Program-made: the position numbers and the translations under genes
NCBI RefSeq assembly: GCF_000516985.1
Contig: NW_006917094.1
Span: 2,790,001-2,854,000, forward strand
From: Pestalotiopsis fici W106-1
Lineage: Eukaryota > Ascomycota > Sordariomycetes > Amphisphaeriales > Sporocadaceae
DNA: 64,000 bases
Direction: 5' to 3'
In this document: positions 35,801-45,170 of the stretch, piece by piece
How positions within the stretch are numbered: the stretch's first letter is position 1
Layout of the letters: each line of letters begins with the position of its first letter
Notes under the pieces: generated by a model
Seen by the model: the letters and a program-made list of their open reading frames with translations, nothing else
What the model was told of the DNA's origin: nothing
The model's database searches: none

Positions 35801-37268
35801 CGCGACTGGCAATCTTTTCGGAGCACAGCCTGCTAATCCTTTTGGTGCGGGTAGTGGTACCACTTCCTCGAAGAGAAGTGCTGAGGACGATTCTCAGCCG
35901 GCTAAAAAGGTCATGTTTGGCAGAGCTGATGCCAACAACGATGCAGCAAGCCAGCCATCAGCTCCATCATTCTCATTTGGTGCGTCTCAATCGACAGCAC
36001 CGGCCAGTAGCCAACCCGAGAAGAAGACTATGTTCAGCAACGTTACCGGAGACTCTGCTGCACCCAACAGCCCTGTTGCGGGAAGAAAGATCTTGACTCC
36101 AAAGAGATTAAGAGGAGCTGCTGGCGCTGGAGCAGCCAGACAAGCAAGCCCTTCGCCTGCACCATCTTTTGAGGCATCGGGTGTCTTTGGAACTCAGCCA
36201 CCCAAAGCAGATGCTCCTGCCCCTAGCAACCCCTTTGGTGGCAACAACAACACCTCCTTCACCTTTGGGCAGCAGAGTTCTGCTCCCAGTGTCGATAACA
36301 ATGCCTCATCGTCATTCACATTTGGTCAGAACTCGCAGGCAAACGGAAATGCGACTGGTGCTCCGTCGTTCACCTTCGGCGCAGGTCCAGCTCCTACTGG
36401 AGGGTCATTCACCTTTGGTGCTGGTGCTGGTGCTGGTGGTAATTCTCCCAACCCCTTTGCAAGCACAAATGGCCCATCCCAGTCTTTCGGTGGCGGTGCT
36501 TCGGGCACGCCTACCCCATCTGGGTCCTTTAACTTCCAATTCGGCGGACAGTCATCCTCGGCGCCCGCGCCAGCTGATCAGAGCAAGCCTCTTTTTGGCA
36601 ACCAGACAAACGGTGCGACTCCTGCCCCTACTTTCAGCTTTACTTCGGCTACCCCTCAGCCCACTCCTACCCAAAGTTCCTCAAACTTATTCGCGCCTCA
36701 GCCTTCGGCGGCCACCAGTATTTTTAGCGGCCTGCAACCCAATGGTGCCCCTGGTGCCAATTCACCATTTCCCGCGGCTTCAAGCATCAACACCACACCT
36801 GTCAACGGCGGAACCCCCGAACCACAGGCTGCCCAAGCTGATGGGGATGCTGAACCACCCCAGGAACAGATTTCCTTGACCGAGGGTGGCCCAGGCGAAG
36901 AAGATGAAGAGGTATTGCATGAAGTTCGGGCCAAGGCCATTAAATATGTCGATGTCAAGCCTGGCGAGGACAGCCCGGCGTCCAAGTCCCCTTGGCAGAC
37001 TCAAGGTGTTGGTCAATTGCGTCTTCTCAAGCATAAGAACACTGGCCAGGTGCGCATCCTCCTACGCGCCGACCCTCGTGGCCACATTGCCATGAATAAG
37101 AGCTTGCTATCAGGCCCTGAATACAAGGCCGACAAAAAGACCGTTCGAGTTATGGTCTCTAAAGATGATGGTTCTGGCCTAGAAACCTGGGTCTTGCAGA
37201 TGAAGGAGGCAGAGTCTGCCGTGAAGCTCGCTGCGGCTTTTGAGAGTTGGAAGACGTCTAATAAATGA
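32898..37268 (+). CDS. Nup2-like FG nucleoporin with Ran-binding domain, 1456 aa
   Basis: Single open frame without introns. The N-terminal 150 residues are Ser/Pro/Arg-rich. A conserved block at about 155-245 (CPPEFDDDQRRQFFCILDL, KYEKSRGLIMLRYGLYEF-like sequence, MRRWRKAHNLPEP) precedes basic KRKADDE and KSKRKADEG patches. From about residue 375 to 1310 there are dozens of FG motifs, mostly SLFG, FGAK and TFGA types, including a near-tandem run near residues 680-770 built on EQPxxSLFGxK. The C-terminal 125 residues form a Ran-binding domain (VLHEVRAKAIKYV, GVGQLRLLKHKNTGQVRILL, ETWVLQMKEAESA). This matches Nup2, the mobile nuclear-basket nucleoporin that binds importin alpha and Ran. The long plus-strand frames at 34222-36096 and 36169-36879 are shadows of the repeat region. 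Confidence 0.93.
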   Translation: MSASFNPIPTPRRPSANSSSHSSVTPASSRFRSSLVPMSRASPLRSSQRPSRVAAGAPTTSNPPVVKDLFRTTTTPKPSRTTPFAPKLPLEVTKTPASVRKLASKSTGHGMAGTASQELFKQRIPSPDPGLTGAAISEAVPNNLKNRKGTVYADQYLAHKCPPEFDDDQRRQFFCILDLRRLKFAANEIFAKKDWKLNIMNFAKEYEKSRGLIMLRYGLYEFKNVKPSEEVMRRWRKAHNLPEPAPESQKVPSASISSAAKSNSVNAMTKRKADDEAPSRSAEPLNSAFNQNKRRTLDPASAEEAHRFAPTPMKSKRKADEGQDVDENSRSKLTKSTPSAARSRLEGIINNVQSGSSTPVGSPLKRPAFGASASATSGAPMTPLFGVSKATDAPKSAFAVKSNPYGPPSNGIVDTSKLESTQFQPGQPLNTSSDSVLSTHKFGSSLAPKATNIFGYLSESSANNSGAENNDESDSESDQSQPETGSQDAPPSYEPSAVASTGTATPPVTTGTGTPSLFGLSKPAATTSNPFASSFHKSAEDLSEKPAANAAKGGLFGRVSFGSDGQPLRETSVEQTSRAPSPAKEAANGVESTKTPAKAPGDFTFNAATTPITFGGKDSSFTSATPAPAADKATESKEAEKTQPSSSSSLFGNSLFKPTPANEAPKPLFATKPSEPAASLFGAKKPEEPAQSLFGAKPSEQPADKEQKSSSSSQSLFGAKQPDQPTASLFGAKSAEQPAQSLFGTKPAEQPTQSLFGVKSPEQPAESAQQPSQPLFGSFNKPDTERPASSTSTSSLFGAKPSSQSNGEPAQSSQSLFGTSSKPAENDKTGATPAATSSIFGTQQPTPATTFSFGSSTPAPKSLFGESSKPAETPAAETQEQPKSLFGSQPTFGAQPTSNGFSAAQKEPSQVGFSFGTSTTETPSTPSAAPLFGGFQPSTEPPKPAANLFGNTATGSSAPLFGNNNSSAATGNLFGAQPANPFGAGSGTTSSKRSAEDDSQPAKKVMFGRADANNDAASQPSAPSFSFGASQSTAPASSQPEKKTMFSNVTGDSAAPNSPVAGRKILTPKRLRGAAGAGAARQASPSPAPSFEASGVFGTQPPKADAPAPSNPFGGNNNTSFTFGQQSSAPSVDNNASSSFTFGQNSQANGNATGAPSFTFGAGPAPTGGSFTFGAGAGAGGNSPNPFASTNGPSQSFGGGASGTPTPSGSFNFQFGGQSSSAPAPADQSKPLFGNQTNGATPAPTFSFTSATPQPTPTQSSSNLFAPQPSAATSIFSGLQPNGAPGANSPFPAASSINTTPVNGGTPEPQAAQADGDAEPPQEQISLTEGGPGEEDEEVLHEVRAKAIKYVDVKPGEDSPASKSPWQTQGVGQLRLLKHKNTGQVRILLRADPRGHIAMNKSLLSGPEYKADKKTVRVMVSKDDGSGLETWVLQMKEAESAVKLAAAFESWKTSNK

Positions 37269-37766
37269 TCGTGGCTATGGAAGGTCGTGCTCATGGTCCT
37301 TCCTCGCGCCTGTGGGGAGCCGGAGACGTATGTACGATCTTGAGAGCGAAAGCTCTCTGCGTCATGTGTAATATGAAGGAGCACGCGGTTTATAGTAGAT
37401 TTCCATGTTTCGGCTGGCATTATTGGTGTTCCGTGTTGTTTCTTCTATCAAAGGGTGAGGAGGCTGTACAGTCCACAAGGCGACTGCTCCGTTGATGGGT
37501 CTTGTCTAGGAGTATTCATTGTATTTTGTTTGCATCGGAAAAAAGAATGACTTTGGAAGGTCACGGAAAGGAGAAAAGGATTCAGCGTCAGTGCATACAT
37601 GTTTCTCAAATTTGTATCCATCGTACATCTGTCACATGCAGATACTCTAGAACATGAAATCACATGCACTACACACTACTTTGAAAGCGTTTGTCCTCAT
37701 TGCCTTGGCGCAATCTCATCAAAAATATGCCGTGAAGCAGGTTCAGCACACGTTGGTGAACATATT
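37269..37766. other. Short convergent intergenic region
   Basis: About 500 bases between two converging genes. Only 3' ends are expected and nothing else is seen. Confidence 0.45.
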
Positions 37767-39177
37767 TCAACCTTGAATTGAGGTGAGAATCCACGCATGG
37801 AGCTTGGTAACGATTTCGTCACTGTTCAATTCCATAAATTGCACTGCCAGAAGCCTCGGAGTCAGTATTGTTCGGTCCAGGTCAAACGAGATAAAAGTCG
37901 CGTCTTGGTCTGCTTACTATGTCCATTGCCATGTATCCCGGCCTTTCCCAGCTCGAGATGTTCGACCTGGACACCAGCCTGTCGGAGGAAAGCAACGGTG
38001 CAATGGTCGTAGGCAGCATGATATGAGGCCTCGCCCGTCTCGACCAATATTGGAACCTTGGCCAAGTTGGGCAGCTGACGAATCGGCTCAGCCTGCAGGA
38101 TGCAGTCGGTCAGGTTGGCAGAGTCGGAGGGGACGAGGTGCATGGACAGCGGCGCCGACTGGTTAGTGGGCACAGGGTCATAGGTCAGCGGGATCGAGGT
38201 CAGGCCCCAGGGCCGCGTATAGTCGGAGGAGAAGATTTCCTCGCGGAACGGCGGTCCCTTGGGTTCGATCTGGATCAGGGCCCGGACGAGAGACGGCCGC
38301 GCGTCTGCCAGCGACCACCCATAGGGACCACCTTGAGAGTGCGTCACCACCACGGCTGGTCCGACATGGTCGAGCAGCGCTATGCCCGCCTCGCGCACCG
38401 CCTGCTCTTGCTCCGTGTTGTTGGCGATGCCTTGGACTACAGAAGCGTAGTAGGTGTCGAATACGGGATCGCCAGGGACTCCCGACTGTGTTGTTCATAT
38501 AATTTGTCAGCAAGTACTTGGGATATCTATTTGATATGCAGAATTTGTAAGACCAATTCCTAGGATATCAAGAAAGAGGCTGAAGGGCACGTCTACTCAC
38601 ACCAGGCCACTGAGTATGCAGCTTGGCCTGCTGCCACGCGGTAGAATTCAGAGTCGCGGTGAACCGAGAAGTGATCACCTCGACCGAGAAAGTGGTGGTC
38701 GGGAACCCAGCTGCGGCATTCCACGCCGACCGGCCACGCGATGGCTCGTCGACGATATAGACCTCGTAACCATTATCCAGAAACCATGACGCCCAGCCCA
38801 CGCCGCCGTCGGGCTTATTCAGCCAATTCTTGTGACAAGGAAAATAGACGAGTCAGCATATTTCAGCTTCGCATTCTCCGCATCTTGCTCTCTTTTTGCA
38901 AGCTGGGATTATGAATGAATTTCCTACTCACGGTACCATCTTGAGAGCCCCCATGGAACAGTATCAGGGGGTACGGCTGCGAAGAATTTGCGGCCGGAGT
39001 CAACTTTTCCACGTACATTTGGTTCTGTCGTAGCGTCCCGGTCGTCGTGTTGACGTATTCGCCGCCGACGAAAAAGTATTCTCGCCTGTGCAGAGCTTCA
39101 CTGGCCGCAGAGCGGCTGATGGCTGCCGCCATGATGAGCCACAAGACGCTCGGTAGACTGGAATTCAACAGCATCAT
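37767..39177 (-). CDS. Secreted alpha/beta hydrolase, 372 aa
   Basis: Esterase/lipase-like enzyme of the alpha/beta hydrolase fold. Four exons join in phase: 39177-38932, 38828-38601, 38485-37918, 37843-37767. An N-terminal signal peptide (about 1-25, LWLIMAAAISRSAAS) sends it outside. Catalytic features are the oxyanion strand LILFHGGSQDG, the nucleophile elbow VVVTHSQGG with Ser208, an acid probably within ILVETGEASYHAAYDH, and the histidine in GIHGNGHMQF near the end. The loop DEPSRGRSAW after strand 4 is typical of this group. The substrate is unknown. Potential N-glycosylation sites (NSS, NTT, NST, NQS, NLT) fit a secreted enzyme. The P450 gene lies just upstream on the same strand, 388 bases away. 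Confidence 0.92.
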
Positions 39178-39564
39178 GTCGTTTAGCTGACCAGCCAGGT
39201 AGTGAAGCAATTGAGGCTAGGTATGACGGTAGAACACGGCTTGACAGGCGTCTCCTGTACACGTGGGAGGTTGCTATAAAGCCTGCGGGGAGAAGACCCT
39301 GATGAAAGTCGATCATCTTTAGCGATCTGCCGGTGGTCGGATGTGTGGTGGAGAGCCAAGGACTATAAACCCCCAGGGCGGGGTTACTTGCAGCTTGGGG
39401 GCATTCATTGACAGCACCAAATTCAAGGGGTTGGATTTTGAGTTTTCTGCTCTACTTAAATATTCAGATTTACACATCAAATATTATTCATCGCAAGAAA
39501 TACTAATGATCTAGGTCGGTTGGTGATATGCTGCTACATACGACCTTTTATGAAAGAATATCAA
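39178..39564. other. Promoter region of the hydrolase gene
   Basis: About 390 bases between two tandem minus-strand genes, AT-rich near 39470-39500. No gene. Confidence 0.5.
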
Positions 39565-41609
39565 TCACTGTTGCTCCCGAATCTTGACACACAGGTGCAA
39601 TTGACCAGGGGTCGCCGAGAAATGATCAGCGAGATCCCCGTATACATGGCACCCAATTTCCCCTGGAGCAAACCGAAATTCGTATTTCTTGACGAGCTGC
39701 GCAATGACTCGACGTAGTATGCGAAGTGACAAGGTCCGACCCAGACATGAGGTATCCCCTGTATAATTGTCATCAATCCCACCGTTACATGGTCCCAGTG
39801 CCGTGCACCATCTACTGCCGGGGGGTCGAGGTCTGGGGTTCATGACTTACCCATTCCAAATGGCTTGAAGGCAGTTGAATCACGAACCATTTCTGGACGT
39901 GTAGTCCATCGTTCAGGTATGAATTGATCTGCCTTTTCAAAACAATCTTCTCCTGGAAAATAGAAATGTTCAGCGTGACACTCTCTTTATTAAGTGTTAA
40001 GGACAAGGACACGAACATACTTCGAAAGATAGAATAACGTGGAGCCACTATGGTCGTTTCCGGAGGGATATAGGTCTGGCCAATCATAAGGCCCATTGGC
40101 CCAGTTTTTCGATTTCCACCAGTGGGTATTGACGGACCCAAGCGAGAAGACTCATTAATGACAGCATTCAAATGACTTAGCTGACTCAGAGCTTTGTTAT
40201 CGTCGATATCAATACCTTCTATTTCATGGTAGATCAACTCAGCGTGGTGGGGATGGTTGACCAAATTGTATAGAATAAACAACATGGAAGTTCCAACTGG
40301 GTCACTAGTCATTATTAAAAAGTCAGCGAGCCATACTTGAGCAAGATTCACAAAGATGAGGAATCAGGGAAGGGCGTGAGTATCTAACTTGCCTGCCTGC
40401 CACGAGCATCATCAAAGTATCGCCTACAAGCCATGAAGGTCCGCCATTATCCCCAAACCTTTCTTGCTGCAGCAACATGTAATGCATAAAGTCGTGTCCG
40501 GCTTGACCATTGGTGTTTTTCTCAATGCGCTGGTGAATTATGTTTTTGCAGTAATCCACCAGCCCGTGCCAATTTCGTATGATACTGACAGGCGGTGCTA
40601 ACCTGAAGCCGATTTGCGTGAGCCAAGGGACAGCACTGAGGAGACCTATAAGGTGAAGGCCTTCTTTTACATGACGAACAATGGGGTGCCATGTTTTGTT
40701 CCGCACCATGCCAAAAGAAGTGCTGAAAACTAGTTCGCCCATGACGTCGAAACTGAACCAAAGTAGAAGATCGCGCATCTCGCAAGGCTGGTTGTCTTTG
40801 GCGCAAGAATCTAGGTAGACCTCTAGCGCTTCCAGGTTGTTCGAGAATACATCGCCATAATGTGCAAGGGCTATTCAATGGTGTGAGTCTCAAGATTTAC
40901 TTGAACATAGAAGCTGCTTACCATCAGGAAGAAACGCCCGGTTCCACTCGCGCCTATGTGCTGCATGGTCCGCCTTATCCCGGCACGTAACTATAGATTG
41001 CATATTCGGATAGAAGATGTCGTACCACTCGCCCTTGATGCAGGTCGACTTGGGTCCATTGATAGCTGCAAGGGCCGCTGGGTGGAAGACAGTAAGCTCC
41101 GCAGGGCCTGTTTAACCACATGACGTGTCATCCAAGACGATCCTATTCCGTTGTTTTTTTTTTTTTTTTTTTTTTTTGAAAAGTTTCCCCTCACCTGTTC
41201 TCACAAAATCACCATACTGATGACGGAGGCTCTCCAGTAGCAGGTGGTTTTGTCCATCTCTAGCTGCCCAGGAATGCCAAAGCTTGGTCATCCCGGCGTA
41301 CCGTGGTCCCTTGAAGCCATGATTCGCAAGGGGATGGAAATAGACCCTGTATAATGTCATGTTCGTCATGAGCCCAGTGATGTATCCCAAGAAGACCATT
41401 GTGGTTCCCGTGACCATCTTCATGGCTTCGTCATCCGCGACCAAGCACCTAGCAATAAGCAGGATCATGGCGGATGAAGCGTGAAGTATGAAAATGGTAG
41501 GAGCCGACTTATGCCACTCGCGGCGAATAAACACATTGAGATGGATCAACTTGCCCACAAGAGTTCCAATGATGAAGTGTGATAATTCTTGGGTGAGTAG
41601 AGCGTCCAT
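39565..41609 (-). CDS. Cytochrome P450 with multi-helix N-terminal anchor, 552 aa
   Basis: Haem-thiolate monooxygenase of the endoplasmic reticulum. Six exons join in phase: 41609-41195, 41107-40922, 40870-40393, 40304-40021, 39952-39851, 39758-39565. P450 marks are the I-helix AGSDPVGTS (about 358-366), the ExxR motif ESSR (411-414), FIPERW as the PERF-type motif, and the haem loop FGMGDTSCLG with Cys493 as ligand. The third intron starts with GC (AG|gcaagt) instead of GT; using it gives the expected LVAGSDP junction. The first 95 residues hold about three hydrophobic segments rather than one, as in some fungal secondary-metabolism P450s. The first intron contains a run of about 24 A (sense strand). 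The substrate is unknown. It is tandem with the secreted hydrolase. Confidence 0.93.
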
Positions 41610-43312
41610 GATACCTACGTGCAGTTGCTTGGTTTGTGTTTTTCGTTCAGATCCTGTACTCCAGTCAGTCGTCGAAATGCTTAAGAGCTGCGTCGAATGA
41701 TTCAATGATCATGTATCCAATTTTCTGAGTTCAAACTTGCTGAATTATCCAAGTTTTTAACATGACGAATAGCGGATTTATGTGCTACCATGTCTTCAGC
41801 TGAAGTGGGCGTAATGGTTTCACATGAACTACTCAAAGAGATTCGATAGCGGCTGCCCCTCACGCTCCCCTCACCTCTTCTGCAAACAAGAGTAAATGCA
41901 TGTGTCTGCATAGAACATTGTGCCAATATTAGCTTGCTATCAAGGATAAGCCTGTACGCCTCCCTCAAGCAAACAGGACACTGGATATGTGATCAGTCAC
42001 GCGATTTCCGCCTATAATATGCCTCCACCTTTCACCGCTCTGGCGTTATTACATTGCCTTTCACAAACGGGCTGATCAGCTCCATTGGCCAGCATGTGTT
42101 ACGAATGGTTAGATTCCATGTGCCTTGTGTGAGAGATTGAACCAGTACTAACAAAGACACACATCTTGCTTATTCAACAGTAACTAGCGCCTAGTGGCAC
42201 AATCTAGGCATACAAGAGCTAGACACACGATGTTGGAAGCTTGAATTCGCCTGAACAGATTATCTACTCCTGCTGTGGATCATATTTCATGATAGCATCT
42301 TTTATAAAGTTGACATTTTCAATATTGTAGCTTCCAAGGGACCACCCATTGGTTTTATTGACCTAAACCCAAAGCGCTGATGCTAAACAATACCGCCAAT
42401 GACCCAATGGTTATTCGTACGTGAATATGGGTGCTTCATCCTACGGACTTTGTTCTCGCCGCCTGCTTTCACCTATCATCGAGCCATTTCCCCCTTTGCC
42501 CAGGGCCTCGCGAGGGTCAAGAAGTTATCCAAACGCGACAAGACAAGGTTTTGTTTTGGCAGATACACTTGAGAGAGCGTCCAATCATGTCAAATGCGCC
42601 AGAGAATAACTTCTACATGCGGATGGGCCATTCTCTAAGAAATACAAGACTGGAATATTTCACTGCCGTATTCCGGGTCATAGACCTCATCAAGTCTCAG
42701 CCGATGTCATGGACTGCAGAGCCGCTATGATTTGTGCATGTAATTTCGATCCGGTCTCAGCCTTATAAATTCCACTTTGACAAATCACCGATGCCCCTAT
42801 ACCGCATTGCCAGCCTACGAACCCTAATTCTATGCTTTAGACCTGTGACACACGGCATCCTGCCGAGTCGCAAGCACACTGGCACATAACTCCAATAATG
42901 TAGATTTACAACTGTTGAGATGAACGAGGTTATGGTGAGTGAAGTGATTGATTAGTTGGTTGAGTATCTGTACGTATCTATGGGAGTAGAGAAAGGTATA
43001 TGTATCTAGTCTATAGTGGAGCGTGAAGCCCGAAAAGAAGGAGGCTGGGCTCCTATTTCAACAACAACATGGCAAGCCGCTCTTGTCAGTTTCTATAGGC
43101 TCTACAAAGCGGCTTAGAAAGCTGTATTCCGTGTCCTGACAGCCACAAGAGCACCAGCCGTCCCTCCTTTTCAATTTTAAAATTGCTACTGTCTGTGTTC
43201 ATCCCCCAGAGTAAATCAATATGTATTAAGCTACAGTAACACCCAGTTCCCGGTCAACTTTACCCCACGTCAGCTTTCAGCACTCTTTGGGCAGAAGACG
43301 TATCGTTATCTC
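41610..43312. other. Divergent intergenic region, no gene seen
   Basis: About 1.7 kb holding the promoter of the P450 (left) and of the mucin-like gene (right). Frames at 41702-41968 and 42421-42730 are short and unsupported. Confidence 0.45.
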
Positions 43313-44947
43313 ATGATGCTTCTTCCTTTCATGCTAATACTTGGCAGCCTTGTCACCATCGCGTCATCACAGCGCGGTGGTGGCAGTGGGGGGCTTGGTC
43401 ATGGCTCTCAAGGCTTTGGTCACGGATCTGGTCAAGGCTTTGGTCAAGGGTCTGGTCATGGCTCTGGCCACGGCTCTCAGGGAAACCCTCATGGTCCTCC
43501 TCATGGTCCTCCTCAAGGCCCCCCACGCGTCCCTATTGATCCATGTTCTTCCGTCGGCATTCGCTCTTGGGTGACCGCCCTCTCCGGACATGCACTGGGT
43601 CAATCCTTTTGTTCTAGCGTATTCCCGCAACCAACTCACACAATTACGACCACAAAGACGACAAATGGCCATGCCAGCACCGTGAAAAGATCTTATACGC
43701 GGACCATCACTTTGACAACAAGCACCACTCGAACGTAACATACCTCAAACCTACATTACTTGACTTTTCGCTTACTATTGTGATAATACAGAAGAACAGC
43801 ACCTACCGTGACTTCCACGACTACTACAACTACTACGTCGGTCTTTACCGAAGCGGTGATCACCGTGACGGCAACTACAACTTCAACTTCGACGACTACT
43901 GCTTTTACTACAGTGTCTAAGGCTGGTGCAACCAAGCGTACAGTGGCGCCCGCGGTCCTTGACAAGTTCCAATCACAGGGAAGACCAGTGATTGAGCAAG
44001 TGGTATGTGTACTCTACCTGATACTATTCGTATAAATGCTGAATTTGTACACCAAGTGTAAATGCATTATAACGACGGGAACTCGGACAAGGACAAGGAC
44101 CAAGACAGTGACGAAGACACCAGCTGGCAGAAGTACTGCACGGACGACGGTGACCTCAACTAAATACGACACGAGTACCATTTTCACCACGGTTACTGTA
44201 AGCGCATGATTTTCTTGCTTCCCTGCTGTCAGGAACGAAAACTGCCCTAGTACAGGCCGCTATGAGACTACTCGAGGAAAACCCAGGTCCATCTTGTCTT
44301 GACGCCGTAACTTCTTTCGAAAAAATGTTCGCTAACTATTCCTGATTTCGTAGCCGACGACAACGTCCAAATTCTCTAGTGTTTCTCTAGAGTTCACTGA
44401 CGTCACAACGACCACGACATCTACAACGGTAGTAACGGCCACAACGACGAGCACCGCCACCTCCACCGGTAAGTCGTCTTGAGGGCCACTTCACAACACG
44501 CTGACTCGGGCTCCCTTCTTGCGAGACTTGAGGCCGGCGGATTCCCGTTTGGGAGCACCTTTGGGGGGAGGGGGGGGGGAGGGGGGGGAAGCATATTGGT
44601 ACAATGATTGCTAATACATGTGCTGATAAACAGTGCCAGCTCAACGGTACCCGACATGTAATCCGACAGCAGATCCCAATGTACCCGGTGGTGGTGGCTG
44701 CAGCGATAATTGCGTCTGTAGTAGGGATGCCGACCAGGTGAATCACTACTGTAGTGAGCTCGGAGACTTTGACTTCGATTCCTGCAATACCGACGGTGAT
44801 TGTATGATGGATGAATTCTGCTCCTTTTTCGTGGTCAGCTCGAGCCCTGTCTGCGTCCCCTACACACTGTGTTCGAGTTCGTATACTCCTCCCACGCGAC
44901 GATTACTTCAGCGGCTGCCAGGGGACGGGTCCTCGCCCCGTCAATAG
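43313..44947 (+). CDS. Secreted mucin-like Thr-rich protein with Cys-rich tail, 400 aa
   Basis: Five exons join in phase: 43313-43734, 43792-44002, 44057-44197, 44354-44468, 44634-44947. A signal peptide (about 1-20, LLPFMLILGSLVTIASSQ) is followed by a Gly/His/Ser repeat (GHGSGQGFGQGS type), then PHGPPHGPPQGPPR, a short block with two cysteines (DPCSSVGIRSW, SFCSSVFPQP), and about 170 residues very rich in Thr/Ser, expected to be heavily O-glycosylated and extended. Exon 5 encodes a separate C-terminal domain with 11-12 cysteines, including NPTADPNVPGGGGCSDNCVC and DSCNTDGDCMMDEFC, which suggests a small disulphide-rich fold. No GPI signal is evident. It is likely a cell-wall or extracellular-matrix protein. 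Each intron falls at a module edge or in the Thr-rich part. Confidence 0.82.
44563..44588. repeat. Near-pure G tract in intron 4
   Basis: G6-A-G10-A-G8 on the coding strand inside the last intron of the mucin-like gene, about 45 bases upstream of its acceptor. It could form a G-quadruplex in DNA or pre-mRNA. Confidence 0.85.
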
Positions 44948-45170
44948 GTTAGTTTAGGTACCTAACTTAACCCTGCAGCTTGGTGTAACAACTTCATGAT
45001 TAGCTCTTCAGCCGGCTGAGTCCGAAGTAGAAAATCATCAGGATTACATTTCCAAATAATCATGGAAGCGGAACGAAAGAAATCCAATTCATAAAATTAC
45101 ATGCCCCCAAATAGCGCCTCATAATATTCCGCCCCGATAATTTTTTCAAGATAGCTTGCAATGATTTCGG

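Noticed and set aside
34222..36096. 624-residue plus-strand frame inside the nucleoporin gene
   Set aside because: It is the +1 shadow of the FG-repeat region, rich in Leu/Arg/Ser/His from repeated Ser/Pro/Ala codons, and has no start context or domain.
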